From M3007 sp964484205 (lineage in GTDB: Bacteria; Bacteroidota; Bacteroidia; Chitinophagales; Saprospiraceae): a stretch of DNA of 64,000 bases. Both the position numbers and the translations under genes were made by a program. The stretch lies in NCBI GenBank assembly GCA_964484205.1, contig CAZAEZ010000006.1, positions 62,001 to 126,000 of the forward strand, given 5' to 3'. The notes beneath the pieces were generated by a model. That model was not told the DNA's origin. It made no database searches and was given only the letters and a program-made list of their open reading frames with translations. Below, piece after piece: positions 1 through 9,390 of the stretch (the first letter of the stretch is position 1; the number at the start of each line of letters is the position of its first letter).

Positions 1-848
1 GCAAAGCGTTTTCCGTTGGCAATATCGAGCGCCCAAACACTGCACGCCAGAAGTATCATGGATAGCCCCCCCGTGTACAATACAAAAGAACTCGTCCACA
101 AACTTTTGTTGATCGGAAAAACCAAATCCCATACCAGGCCCGCAGTCGCAACAATAACACCCCAGTACAGCAAATCACGCACGGCCTGCATTTTTTGTTC
201 CTGCCTTTTTTGCATGATCTGACCACTCCACCAACCCAGGAGCACTGTGACAATAGCCGGCAGGGTGCTCAGGAGGCCTTCCGGGTCAAAAGGAATGCCT
301 TTCCCTTTCCACAAATGCCTGGAACCTAATACGGAAAGATCAATTTGCCGGGCAAAATTGTGCACCAAACCGAAGGGATCTTCAAGCGGCGGCGCCATAC
401 CCACCAACAGTGCCCAGTAGCCCAAAAGAATGATCGCCGCTGCGCCAAAAAGCCAGCGGGGAGGTACTGCCAGCACCAAAAAGGCCGCCAGCCCATAGCC
501 CAGCGCTATCCGTTGCAACACCCCCATAATACGCAAGCTGTCCAGGCTTTTGTCATAAAATGGATAGGCAGCCAACAGCAATCCAAGGCCAAACAAAACA
601 GCCGCCCGGCGGATGATCTTCCAGGAAACAGCCTTGCTTAGCCTCCGCCCATATTTTTCAAAAGAAAACCACATGGATACGCCGATGATGAACATAAAGG
701 AAGGGAACACCAGGTCGGTTGGGGTGCAACCATGCCAATCGGCGTGCAACAGCGGCCCATACACCTGGCTCCAGGTACCCGGTGTATTTACAAGCAACAT
801 GAGGGCAATGGTGAAACCGCGGTAAAAATCGATGGAGAGGTAGCGCAT
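1..848 (-). CDS. HGSNAT/DUF5009-like membrane acyltransferase, 3' part outside window
   Basis: The reverse strand is open from an ATG at 848 to the window edge, about 282 residues without a stop, so the C-terminus is missing. It begins MRYLSIDFYRGFTIALMLL, followed by TWSQVYGPLLHADWHGCTP, DLVFPSFMFIIGVSMWF, LRIMGVLQRIALGYGL and GLLSTLPAIVTVLLGWWSG. These are hallmarks of the heparan-alpha-glucosaminide N-acetyltransferase-like family (DUF5009/DUF1624): multi-pass inner-membrane proteins thought to move acetyl groups across the membrane onto sugars. At least five hydrophobic helices are visible. It diverges from the giant metalloprotease gene across a gap of about 110 bp. Family assignment is firm; the bacterial substrate is unknown. 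Confidence 0.85.
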   Translation of the reverse strand, partial: MRYLSIDFYRGFTIALMLLVNTPGTWSQVYGPLLHADWHGCTPTDLVFPSFMFIIGVSMWFSFEKYGRRLSKAVSWKIIRRAAVLFGLGLLLAAYPFYDKSLDSLRIMGVLQRIALGYGLAAFLVLAVPPRWLFGAAAIILLGYWALLVGMAPPLEDPFGLVHNFARQIDLSVLGSRHLWKGKGIPFDPEGLLSTLPAIVTVLLGWWSGQIMQKRQEQKMQAVRDLLYWGVIVATAGLVWDLVFPINKSLWTSSFVLYTGGLSMILLACSVWALDIANGKRF

Positions 849-958
849 AAAAAGAATATTCGCAGCACAGGAAAAAAGAAGAAGCAATGTAGAAATTTTT
901 CTGAGTACCGGCAGCAGGAGTGTGCACCGGTGTATCTTCCTGGGAAATTTTTGCATCC

Positions 959-3900
959 ATGCAAATGCTCCGTGCCCTGCCCTTCGCCTTCCTTTGCCTC
1001 AGCCCTTTTTCCAGTTGGTGCCAACCTTTTTCCTGCGGAACCGATCCCATCTGGCAACAGCAACTCGCCCAAGACCCCGTTCTTAAAAAACGGCACGAAA
1101 CGCTGGAAAACAAGCGCGTCGACTATTTGCGGAGCAGTCCGGAATCTGGCGCCCAGGCCATCTACACGCTGCCGGTAGTGGTGCATATCATCCATCAAAA
1201 CGGGGCGGAAAACATCTCCGATGCGCAGGTCGTGCAGGGCATGCAGCACCTGAATGCCGCATTTGCCAACAGTGGTTATTATGACGGTGGCAATGGCGTG
1301 GTCACTCCGTTTCAATTCTGCCTGGCCCGACGGGCGCCCGACGGCAGCCCAACCTCCGGTATCAACCGGGTCGTGTCGCCGCTGACCAACCTGATCAAAG
1401 AAACCCAGGACCTGGCTATGAAAAACCTGAGCCGCTGGGATCCAAGCCAATACGTGAATATCTGGCTCGTAGGCGAGATCAGTAGCCTGGGTTCGGGCAG
1501 CGGCGTGGCAGGCTATGCCTACCTGCCCGCAGCGCACGGCAGCCCGGTTGACGGCCTGGTGATGGAAGCGCGCTGGTTTGGCTCCACACCGGCCAACTCC
1601 GCCATCACCGTCCATGAAATGGGGCATTACCTGGGCCTGTACCACAGCTTTCAGGGCGGTTGCCTGAACGACGATTGTACGCTCGACGGTGACCGGGTTT
1701 GCGATACGCCACCCGACCAGTCGACCGCCTGGTTGCCGTGCGGTGTAACGCAAAACTCCTGTTCGACCGACACGGATTCCGGTTTCGCTACCGACCAGAA
1801 CGACATGACGATCAATTACATGGACTATGCCACCCTCAGCTGCTACAGCGCCTTCACGACAGGGCAAAGCGACCGGATGGCGTATTTCCTGCTCGAAACG
1901 CGCGCCAGTTTGCTGGGCTCGCCCGGTTGTCTTGATCCATGCCTTTTGCCGCCTGTCATGGCAGCATTTACGGTTTCGGCCGGGCCAACAGTGCCGGTTG
2001 GCAGTACGGTGAATTTTACCAATACCTCGGTCAATGCCGCCAACTACCAATGGCTGATCGACGGCGTTCCGTTTGCCACTACGCAACACGCCGGCTATAC
2101 GTTCAACACACCGGGCGAATTTTCCATCAATCTGCTTGCAACGGCTGATGACCCGAATTGCTTCGACAGCTATACGTTTTCAATAAAAGTCGTCTGCAAC
2201 CTGAATGCCGGGTTCACGATCGACCTTCCCGAACCCAAACCCGGCGCCACGATCACCTGCACAAGCACCGACACCGCCGCCACCCAATACGACTGGACGG
2301 TCAACGGGCTTTCGCTGAGCACAACGCCCGAATTCGTCTTGACCATCCCCGAACCGGGCAATTACAGCATTTGCCTGACGGTGGCCAACGCTTTTTGCCT
2401 GGCCACCAGTTGCCAAATGTTCTTTGTGGAAGATACCCTCCCGTGCCCAAGTTCATTTGTACAGGAATACCGCCTTGGTTCCGGAGAACGCCACCATTGG
2501 ATAGAATTGGAAGCACTTTCGGGTGGTACCTTGCTGGCCGGTGGAAATATGGATAACTGGGCCGAATGTCTGGCGCAATTGAATCCCAAGAACGGCGGCG
2601 TGCTTCAAACCTGGTCGCTCGAGGAACAACCCATTTCACAACATTCGATCATAGAATTGGCCCCTGATAGTGAAAACAACGCGCTCGGGCTACTCTCCAT
2701 CCCGGAATACAGCGGGCTGCCGAGCCTTGGCGTGTTTAAATTTGATCCAAACCAGGGCAAGGTGGTCTGGAGCAAACGGCTTGATTATCCGGATGAAGTT
2801 TCTGCCCGGCTTGCTCTGGAACATCCCACCACAAAGGAATTTTGGGTCATCGGCGTGATCAAACAACCTTCCCAGCAAACTGACGAAACGTTTTTATACC
2901 GCATTGACCCACTCAGCGGCGACGTGGTTTCGCAAAAAAATTACTCAAACGCCGAATTTCCATATGGGCTTGCGGCTGTCGCGTACGGCGATCGGATATT
3001 TGTTGCCGGTTATGTCAAGCCGGATAATTCCGGCCAAGGACGCTATGCCGCGGCTTGTTTGGGGCCCGACGGCAGTGTGCTTTGGTCGAAGCAGTTTAAC
3101 TGGCCCGGCGTCTGGGGGGCTTTGTGCGACATCAAGCTTGACGGCGACGCATTGGTTTTTGCCGGTTTTTATGGATTCAACCGAATGGTTGTTTTGAAAA
3201 CCGACCTGAACGGACAGGAAATCTGGACGCGTTGGCTTAATTCCAGCATTATCCATACACATCACGCAAGCAGCGAGCCCTTTAAACTTATCGTTCTCCC
3301 GGACGGCTATTTGTTGGTCTCCCACCAAGGGTCTACCATAAATGAGCCGAAATTTATTTTCTCCAGGCTGGACAAGCAGGGTAACTACCTGGGAACAAAA
3401 ATGCTCCCGCTGCAAGGCAATTACGCGGGAATCGATGCTTTGCAAAATGATGAATATTTGTATGCTGTCACCGGCGCTTTTTTTTCGGAAAACCGCTCAG
3501 TCCTGATGCGTCTCGACCTGGATTTTGATTTTCCGGCACTTTGCGGGATGCTCGACACATCAATCCTGACTCCACTAAATTCCAGCACTCAGGTTGTTAA
3601 CCTGGCGCCTGCGCTCAGGCCAGTGCAGCCCCTCCAGATTCAACCCTATCCCCTGACGCTAACGGCCAAGGCGGCGGAAAAAAACCGCTTGTGCGAAGCG
3701 GTGCATTGCAACGAATTTTGCGACAACGGCCTCGACGACGACGGCGACGGCTATGTCGATTGTTTCGATGCGGAAGATTGCCCCTGCCAGACGGATTTGC
3801 CGGATTGCTACACCACCGACACGCTGAGCAAAGGATTTACGGGCCGCCTCGCATGGAAAAGCGAAGCGCTCAATGTCAACACCATTTCCACGCCAATTGT

Positions 3901-6900
3901 GGCCAACCTCAACCCAGATACTGACAGCATCCCGGAGATCATCGTTTTTCAAGGTGAACCCGGAACAAACAACGACCTGAGCAACACGCTCCTCATTTTT
4001 CGCGGCGACGGCGCCAACAGCGCTGCACCGGATATACTCACCATTCCGGGCAGCGCCCTGATTCGCCCGGTCAATTTTCCGGTGGTGGGCGATGTGAACA
4101 ACGACGGAATACCCGAACTGGTCGTAGCCTGCGCCGACCGGCTTATCCGGATTTTTTCGCAATTCCAACCCGGCGCCTCGCCGCCTATGACATTGTGGGC
4201 AACTTCCAATCAAACGATAGACGACCTGGCGCAGCGGCCTTATTTGGCCGATTTCAACGAAGACGGCGTTCCGGAAATTTATGCCGGCACGCAAGTTTTC
4301 CAGTTTGATCTTTCCAACCCGGCATCGCCCCAATTGAACCGGGTGAGCGGACCCAACCAAAATCCCTACGGGCGCCTGAATACCACTGTGACCACCCAAT
4401 TTACCTGTAGTCCGGTAGCCGCCGACCTGCTCCGGCCTATCGATTGCGGCGGCGACCCGGACTGCGACGGTTTGGAAATCGCTGCCGGCAATGTGATTTA
4501 TTCCGTCGACCTGAATGTGTTGGACGGCGACCCCGTGCAGATCAAACCCCAGTTGAACCTCAACGATCTGGTACCCAACCAGTTTTTCTCCGACGGCTAC
4601 ACTTCGGTGGCCGATATCGACCTCGATGGTATGCTGGATGTGCTGGTAGCCGGCCGGCGCGGCAACCAACACGGCGTGTATGCCTGGAATAAAACCGGGC
4701 TGGTGCATTTTTTTCAATACCCGTTCAATTCCACGCGGGGTGGCGGATTGGTTTCGGTAGCCAATGTTTACGACGACAAACTCAACGGCGGCGCACAGGA
4801 TTTTCCGGAACTGCTGACTACCTGCGCCAATCACCTGATTTGCTTCAACCTCAACCGGGCTAACCAAAACAACCTGGAGCCCTGGTGGTGGACTGAAAAT
4901 TCAGCAGACCTGTCGGGCAGTTTGAGCGTAGCGACGTTTGACTTTAACAACGACCGGCGGCCGGAAATTTTATTCCGCGATCAAAACGGATTGCGGGTTA
5001 TGTACGGCGGGCCGGCGCCCTATCCACCCGGTGTCGACGGCGCGCGCAACTGGATGCAGTTTCCGCTCGGCACCGGAACCATCGACGAATACCCGGTAAT
5101 GGCCGACCTCGACAACGACGGGCAGGCCGAAATGGCCATCACCGGCCATGCCAACCCCGGCGTTCCAACGGCAGGCGCCTCCTCCGGCCGATTGTGGACA
5201 TTCGAAGCCGACCAGCCAGCGGGCAGTCCCTGGCTTTCGGCGCGCCCGCTTTGGCACCAGTTCAGCTACTTCATTTTGAATGCCAACGACGACCTGACCA
5301 TACCGAAAAACCAGCAATCCCCGCACCTGGAACTGCCGGGCTTAGGCTCCGGCAAACGGCCCTTTAACCAGTTTTTGGCGCAACAACCCTTCCTGGATGG
5401 CGATTTCAACCCCTACATCCCGCTACCCGACGCTACGGTCAACCTGGAAGAACCGGCTTGTGCCGGCGATTCAATTTTTCTAAAATTAACGATTTGCAAT
5501 ATCGGCGACGCCTCCTTGCCCGCAGGTACCCCGCTGCGGATTTACCAGGGCGCCCCCGCCTTGCCCGGCTCCATCCGGCTGGCTTTGGAGCCGGCTTTAC
5601 CGGCAGCGCTTCCGGCAAACCAGTGCACCGGCCTGAACCTCGCGATTCCGGCGGTTTTTGATGCCGAAATCGTCGTGGTAATCAATGACGATGGAAGTTT
5701 GCCCGTTCCGTTCCAATTGGCAACCGATTTTCCGGTAACCGGCATTCTGGAATGCGATTACTCGAACAACCGTGCAGCCTCCTCAACCGCGCCCTTGCCT
5801 GTGCTGGACCTTGGCCCGGACGTTGAAGTTTGCCAGAACGGCGTCTGGACCTTCGATGCCGGAGGTGCTTTTTTTGCCTACCAATGGTCCACATTTTCAA
5901 CAGAACCCGCGATAACGGTTTATGAGCCGGGAAAATACTGGCTGGAGGCCCGCGACTGGTGCGGGCGCATCCATTCCGATACGGTAACGGTCACCATCGA
6001 CTCAAGTACCGTACTTGAACTCGGGGCCGACACGGTTTTATGTGCCGGCTCAGGGCTGCAATTCAACGTGCCGGGATTTTCCGAATACAAATGGACCCCC
6101 GCCACGGCGCTTTCCTGCAGCGATTGCGCCGATCCGGTGGCTACACCTGGTGCTGCCGTGACCTACCAGCTTCTCGCCAAAACGGCGCTGGGTTGTTACA
6201 GCGCCGACTCCATCCGGGTTGAGATCGGCGCCCCAATATTTGCCCAAATCGACACTTCGCTTTGCCCCGGCGCCAGTTTATGGTGGAATGGCCTGGAGGT
6301 TCCGGCAGGCAGCACGCAAACGTTTACCACCCTTTCGGCTAGCGGTTGCGACTCGACCGTTGCGATCCAGGTGGGCGTTTTGCCTGCTTTTCAAACGGCG
6401 GAAAATTTGATCCTTTGCAACGGCGACTCTGCGATCGTTTTTGGTAACTGGGTTAAACAAGCCGGTGTTTTTCAACAAAATTTTACCGCCCAAAACGGCT
6501 GTGATTCCCTGCACCAGATTTCCGTCGCCGTTTTGCCAACCGCCCAATCGGCGGAAAATTTGATCCTTTGCAACGGCGACTCCGCGCTCGTTTTTGGTAA
6601 CTGGGTTAAACAACCCGGCGTGTTCCAACAAAATTTCACCGCCCATAACGGCTGCGATTCACTGCACCAGATTTCCGTCGCCGTTTTGCCAACCGCCCAA
6701 ACAGAGGAATCCATGACCATTTGCAACGGCGACTCTGCGCTCGTTTTTGGTAACTGGGTCAAACAGCCCGGTGTTTTTCAACAAAATTTCACCGCCCATA
6801 ACGGCTGCGATTCCCTGCACCAGATTTCCGTCGCCGTTTTGCCAAGCGCCCAAACAGAGGAATCCATGACCATTTGCAACGGCGACTCCGCGCTCGTTTT

Positions 6901-8044
6901 TGGTAACTGGGTTAAACAAGCCGGTGTTTTTCAACAAAATTTCACCGCCCATAACGGCTGCGATTCCCTCCATCAAATTTCCGTCGCCGTTTTGCCAAGC
7001 ACCCTATCCGCGGAAAATTTGATCCTTTGCAACGGCGACTCCGCGCTCGTTTTTGGTAACTGGGTTAACCAACCCGGCGTGTTCCAACAAAATTTCACCG
7101 CCCAAAATGGCTGTGATTCCCTGCATCAAATTTCCGTCGCCGTTTTGCCAAGCACCCTATCCGCGGAAAATTTGATCCTTTGCAACGGCGACTCCGCGCT
7201 CGTTTTTGGTAACTGGGTTAACCAACCCGGCATGTTCCAACAAAATTTCACCGCCCAAAATGGCTGTGATTCCCTGCATCAAATTACTGTGACCGTCAGA
7301 CAATTTCCCGCGCTATCCCTCAAATGGCGAGACCCCGGTTGTTTCGACGACAACGATGGTTTTATCGAAATAACAAATGCGCCGCCGGGATATTCCTACA
7401 GCCTCAATGGTATGCCCTTTCAAACGGCGCCGGAATTTGAGGGTTTGGCTGCCGGCGCTTACAGCGTGCAAATCCGCGATAACCTCGGTTGCCTGAAAAC
7501 GGAAACCGTCATCCTGGAGCAGGCCCTGCCTCCAACGCTGCACATGCCGGCGGATGCTACCATCATTTTAGGCCAATCCATCCAACTGGCGCCACAGGTA
7601 GGAGGCGACATTGCCGTATACCAGTGGTCGCCGGCGGAGGGCCTGATCTGCACCGCCTGCCTCAGCCCGCTTGCCCAGCCGCTTGAAACGACGACTTACA
7701 CCCTGACGATCCGGGATGCAAACGGCTGCTCTGAAACAGGCCAGACCACGGTGTGGGTCCGCGACGTGGCGGTGTACATCCCGAATGTTTTCAACCCGCA
7801 AAAGCAGATTTTTGGCGTATTCGGGTCGGCGGGTGTCCGGCAGGTTGTTTACATGGAAATTTACGACCGCTGGGGCGGACATGTTTTCCGGAAGGAAAAT
7901 TTCAGCGCCGACGGCCTGAGCGGCTGGGACGGGACCTGGCGCGGGGAAGACTGTCCTCCCGCGGTGTATGTGTATGTTGCGGCAGTGGAATTGGAGGACG
8001 GGCAACAGGTAAAATTTTCCGGCGACGTGACGTTGATTCGCTGA
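959..8044 (+). CDS. giant secreted M43-type metalloprotease with PKD, FG-GAP and tandem repeats, T9SS type B C-terminus
   Basis: The start is set at the ATG at 959 because a signal peptide begins there (MQMLRALPFAFLCLSPFSSW); the frame is open further upstream but would bury it. The product is 2,361 residues. The zinc motif HEMGHYLGLYH (residues 219-229) and the following Cys-rich segment match pappalysin/M43 proteases (HExxHxxGxxH). Then come PKD-like domains (about 335-510), a beta-propeller-like stretch (515-880), a Ca-binding-like CDNGLDDDGDGYVDCFD segment (about 916), FG-GAP-like repeats such as DVNNDGIPELVVA (950-1430), Ig-like domains, six nearly identical 51-residue repeats (about 1815-2120) and a C-terminal gliding-motility/CHU-type domain beginning VYIPNVFNPQ. 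The last is the type B T9SS sorting signal, so the protein should be exported to the cell surface or medium. Probable roles are protein degradation or adhesion; the substrate is not evident. Confidence 0.9.
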   Translation: MQMLRALPFAFLCLSPFSSWCQPFSCGTDPIWQQQLAQDPVLKKRHETLENKRVDYLRSSPESGAQAIYTLPVVVHIIHQNGAENISDAQVVQGMQHLNAAFANSGYYDGGNGVVTPFQFCLARRAPDGSPTSGINRVVSPLTNLIKETQDLAMKNLSRWDPSQYVNIWLVGEISSLGSGSGVAGYAYLPAAHGSPVDGLVMEARWFGSTPANSAITVHEMGHYLGLYHSFQGGCLNDDCTLDGDRVCDTPPDQSTAWLPCGVTQNSCSTDTDSGFATDQNDMTINYMDYATLSCYSAFTTGQSDRMAYFLLETRASLLGSPGCLDPCLLPPVMAAFTVSAGPTVPVGSTVNFTNTSVNAANYQWLIDGVPFATTQHAGYTFNTPGEFSINLLATADDPNCFDSYTFSIKVVCNLNAGFTIDLPEPKPGATITCTSTDTAATQYDWTVNGLSLSTTPEFVLTIPEPGNYSICLTVANAFCLATSCQMFFVEDTLPCPSSFVQEYRLGSGERHHWIELEALSGGTLLAGGNMDNWAECLAQLNPKNGGVLQTWSLEEQPISQHSIIELAPDSENNALGLLSIPEYSGLPSLGVFKFDPNQGKVVWSKRLDYPDEVSARLALEHPTTKEFWVIGVIKQPSQQTDETFLYRIDPLSGDVVSQKNYSNAEFPYGLAAVAYGDRIFVAGYVKPDNSGQGRYAAACLGPDGSVLWSKQFNWPGVWGALCDIKLDGDALVFAGFYGFNRMVVLKTDLNGQEIWTRWLNSSIIHTHHASSEPFKLIVLPDGYLLVSHQGSTINEPKFIFSRLDKQGNYLGTKMLPLQGNYAGIDALQNDEYLYAVTGAFFSENRSVLMRLDLDFDFPALCGMLDTSILTPLNSSTQVVNLAPALRPVQPLQIQPYPLTLTAKAAEKNRLCEAVHCNEFCDNGLDDDGDGYVDCFDAEDCPCQTDLPDCYTTDTLSKGFTGRLAWKSEALNVNTISTPIVANLNPDTDSIPEIIVFQGEPGTNNDLSNTLLIFRGDGANSAAPDILTIPGSALIRPVNFPVVGDVNNDGIPELVVACADRLIRIFSQFQPGASPPMTLWATSNQTIDDLAQRPYLADFNEDGVPEIYAGTQVFQFDLSNPASPQLNRVSGPNQNPYGRLNTTVTTQFTCSPVAADLLRPIDCGGDPDCDGLEIAAGNVIYSVDLNVLDGDPVQIKPQLNLNDLVPNQFFSDGYTSVADIDLDGMLDVLVAGRRGNQHGVYAWNKTGLVHFFQYPFNSTRGGGLVSVANVYDDKLNGGAQDFPELLTTCANHLICFNLNRANQNNLEPWWWTENSADLSGSLSVATFDFNNDRRPEILFRDQNGLRVMYGGPAPYPPGVDGARNWMQFPLGTGTIDEYPVMADLDNDGQAEMAITGHANPGVPTAGASSGRLWTFEADQPAGSPWLSARPLWHQFSYFILNANDDLTIPKNQQSPHLELPGLGSGKRPFNQFLAQQPFLDGDFNPYIPLPDATVNLEEPACAGDSIFLKLTICNIGDASLPAGTPLRIYQGAPALPGSIRLALEPALPAALPANQCTGLNLAIPAVFDAEIVVVINDDGSLPVPFQLATDFPVTGILECDYSNNRAASSTAPLPVLDLGPDVEVCQNGVWTFDAGGAFFAYQWSTFSTEPAITVYEPGKYWLEARDWCGRIHSDTVTVTIDSSTVLELGADTVLCAGSGLQFNVPGFSEYKWTPATALSCSDCADPVATPGAAVTYQLLAKTALGCYSADSIRVEIGAPIFAQIDTSLCPGASLWWNGLEVPAGSTQTFTTLSASGCDSTVAIQVGVLPAFQTAENLILCNGDSAIVFGNWVKQAGVFQQNFTAQNGCDSLHQISVAVLPTAQSAENLILCNGDSALVFGNWVKQPGVFQQNFTAHNGCDSLHQISVAVLPTAQTEESMTICNGDSALVFGNWVKQPGVFQQNFTAHNGCDSLHQISVAVLPSAQTEESMTICNGDSALVFGNWVKQAGVFQQNFTAHNGCDSLHQISVAVLPSTLSAENLILCNGDSALVFGNWVNQPGVFQQNFTAQNGCDSLHQISVAVLPSTLSAENLILCNGDSALVFGNWVNQPGMFQQNFTAQNGCDSLHQITVTVRQFPALSLKWRDPGCFDDNDGFIEITNAPPGYSYSLNGMPFQTAPEFEGLAAGAYSVQIRDNLGCLKTETVILEQALPPTLHMPADATIILGQSIQLAPQVGGDIAVYQWSPAEGLICTACLSPLAQPLETTTYTLTIRDANGCSETGQTTVWVRDVAVYIPNVFNPQKQIFGVFGSAGVRQVVYMEIYDRWGGHVFRKENFSADGLSGWDGTWRGEDCPPAVYVYVAAVELEDGQQVKFSGDVTLIR
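6401..7318 (+). repeat. six tandem 153-bp repeats inside the metalloprotease gene
   Basis: Six units with an exact period of 153 bp (51 codons); the shared ttgcaacggcgac block starts at 6415, 6568, 6721, 6874, 7027 and 7180. Each encodes a module of the form LCNGDSALVFGNWV-FQQNFTA-NGCDSLHQISVAVLP. A diverged seventh unit (LCPGASLWWNGLEV ... GCDSTVAIQVGVLP) precedes them at about 6237-6400. The near identity at DNA level suggests recent unequal crossing-over or slippage. Confidence 0.95.
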
Positions 8045-8086
8045 TCCTGCCGATTTTCTCCGCTTTCCCTTTCGGACCAATAGGGC

Positions 8087-8094
8087 TATCTTTG
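8087..8094 (+). promoter_or_regulatory. Bacteroidota -7 element of the ancestral icmF promoter
   Basis: TATCTTTG matches the TAnnTTTG consensus and lies 34 bp before the ATG of the truncated icmF copy at 8129. It now sits upstream of the inserted ATPase pair instead of the intact icmF, which has no similar element in the 19 bp that separate it from the preceding stop codon. Confidence 0.6.
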
Positions 8095-8128
8095 CGCGGC
8101 TTGCCAAGCCATACCTAACCATACCGCC

Positions 8129-8278
8129 ATGAAAAATCCACCGGCCTACCAACCGAAACATAATATCCGCCTCGTCACCGCCGCCAGCCTGTTCGACGGC
8201 CACGATGCCGCTATCAACATCATGCGCCGCATCATGCAAAGCACCGGCGCCGAGATCATCCACCTGGGCCACAACTGA
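8129..8278 (+). pseudogene. truncated 5' copy of icmF (49-codon remnant or leader ORF)
   Basis: This 49-codon reading frame starts MKNPPAYQPKHNIRLVT and ends ...EIIHLGHN followed by TGA. It aligns without gaps to the first 49 codons of the intact icmF at 10215. By eye there are 13 base differences in 147; 11 are synonymous and two change residues (H/N and N/K). Homology stops abruptly just after the HLGHN codons. The copy keeps the upstream promoter, and its stop is 8 bp before the ATPase start. It is most simply a scar of the insertion, but as written it would also act as a short translated leader for the inserted operon. Confidence 0.9.
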
Positions 8279-8286
8279 CCTTAAAT

Positions 8287-9390
8287 ATGAAAATCAAAAA
8301 TTTATCACTTCGCCACTTCAAGAAGTTCAACAATTGGGAACGGAGTTTCTGTGACGAAGCAGGGAATCCGTATGACATGCTTCTGCTTGTAGGAAACAAT
8401 GGCACTGGGAAATCCTCAATCCTTCAGGCAATTGCAATGCTAGTAGGTTCTGCAGTTAAGCCTTTTTTTGCGCCCTCTGACCTTGAATACCCTGGGTTTA
8501 AATGGAGCAATATCCAGCGAGGTAGAATGCCTGTGGATGTTCGTGCCAGTTTAACATTTTCTCAAAATGAGATTGAATCCACAAGACGATTATCCGCTTC
8601 TCTGCGTGAACGCTTCCCAGAACGTAAGTACCCGGTTCCCGGTAACAGCTCTGAAATTTCATTGCGTTTAAATTACGCGGAAAACGAAGTACGAAGCACA
8701 AATCTTCCTGCACTTCTTCAAACCAAAGGATACCAGTATGCACTTCAACTAAGTAAGTTTGAGCGCAACTTTGATAGGCTTTTTCAAGATGTAGGTTCAG
8801 TTTATGTTTATCACGAACAACGAACGGCTTCTAGTATTAGCGCCTCGAAATTAATAGGAGGAGAGGAGAATGGAAATGGTGAACACAAAACTCCTATTGA
8901 TGAAAAAGTGATAAAGGAGGTTTTGTTTAAATGGTTTGTATTTCACCAGAATGCGACGAATCCTGAACGAAGATTTGAACTTAGAGAAGGCCAACGCGAT
9001 TTTTTTGCTGAGTTAGAGAGGCGCTATCAGATGCTATTCAGAGGCAGGTCATTCAAAGGCTTTGCGCCTCAAATGTCACCCGATCAATTTTTTGACACCG
9101 AGCAAGATTTCTGGTTGTTTGATGGGGTTAATGATTACGAATTTTCAGAAATGTCAGGTGGCGAACGAGCAATTTTTCCAATGCTAATTGACTTTGCCAA
9201 CCGAAATATCAACAATTCAATCATCATTATTGATGAAGTGGAATTGCATCTTCATCCACCATTGCAACAGGCATTGATTCGCGCTTTGCCATTATTAGGA
9301 AGCAACAATCAGTTTATCTTGACTACACACTCCGACGACGTAGCGACCATGTTTCCTGAATCACAAATTATCCGACTGGCTAATGAGTAA
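8287..9390 (+). CDS. AAA/ABC-type ATPase, PARIS AriA-like putative anti-phage sensor
   Basis: The 367-residue protein begins MKIKNLSLRHFKKFNNWERS. It has a Walker A motif GNNGTGKS (residues 36-43), an ABC-like signature SEMSGGER (about 290-297), a Walker B IIIIDEVELHLHPP with D316-E317, and a terminal TTHSDD H-loop-like segment near 347. This is the layout of the AAA_21/AAA_23 SMC/OLD-like ATPases used in bacterial immunity. Its stop overlaps the start of the next gene by 8 bp, so the two are translationally coupled. Pairing with a TOPRIM/DUF4435-like protein resembles PARIS (AriA-AriB), in which the ATPase cages the effector until a phage protein is sensed; OLD-type pairs are the alternative. 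Base composition is visibly AT-richer than the flanking genes, a sign of transfer. Confidence 0.8.
   Translation: MKIKNLSLRHFKKFNNWERSFCDEAGNPYDMLLLVGNNGTGKSSILQAIAMLVGSAVKPFFAPSDLEYPGFKWSNIQRGRMPVDVRASLTFSQNEIESTRRLSASLRERFPERKYPVPGNSSEISLRLNYAENEVRSTNLPALLQTKGYQYALQLSKFERNFDRLFQDVGSVYVYHEQRTASSISASKLIGGEENGNGEHKTPIDEKVIKEVLFKWFVFHQNATNPERRFELREGQRDFFAELERRYQMLFRGRSFKGFAPQMSPDQFFDTEQDFWLFDGVNDYEFSEMSGGERAIFPMLIDFANRNINNSIIIIDEVELHLHPPLQQALIRALPLLGSNNQFILTTHSDDVATMFPESQIIRLANE

Noticed and set aside
788..4867. Several long minus-strand open frames antisense to the metalloprotease gene
   Set aside because: They arise from the GC-rich third positions of the real gene and have no family features.
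6401..7318. Tandem 153-bp repeats as a CRISPR array
   Set aside because: The units are contiguous coding modules without unique spacers, and no cas genes are present.
7568..8272. Minus-strand open frame sharing peptides with another at 10101-10808
   Set aside because: Both are antisense shadows of the duplicated icmF 5' end.
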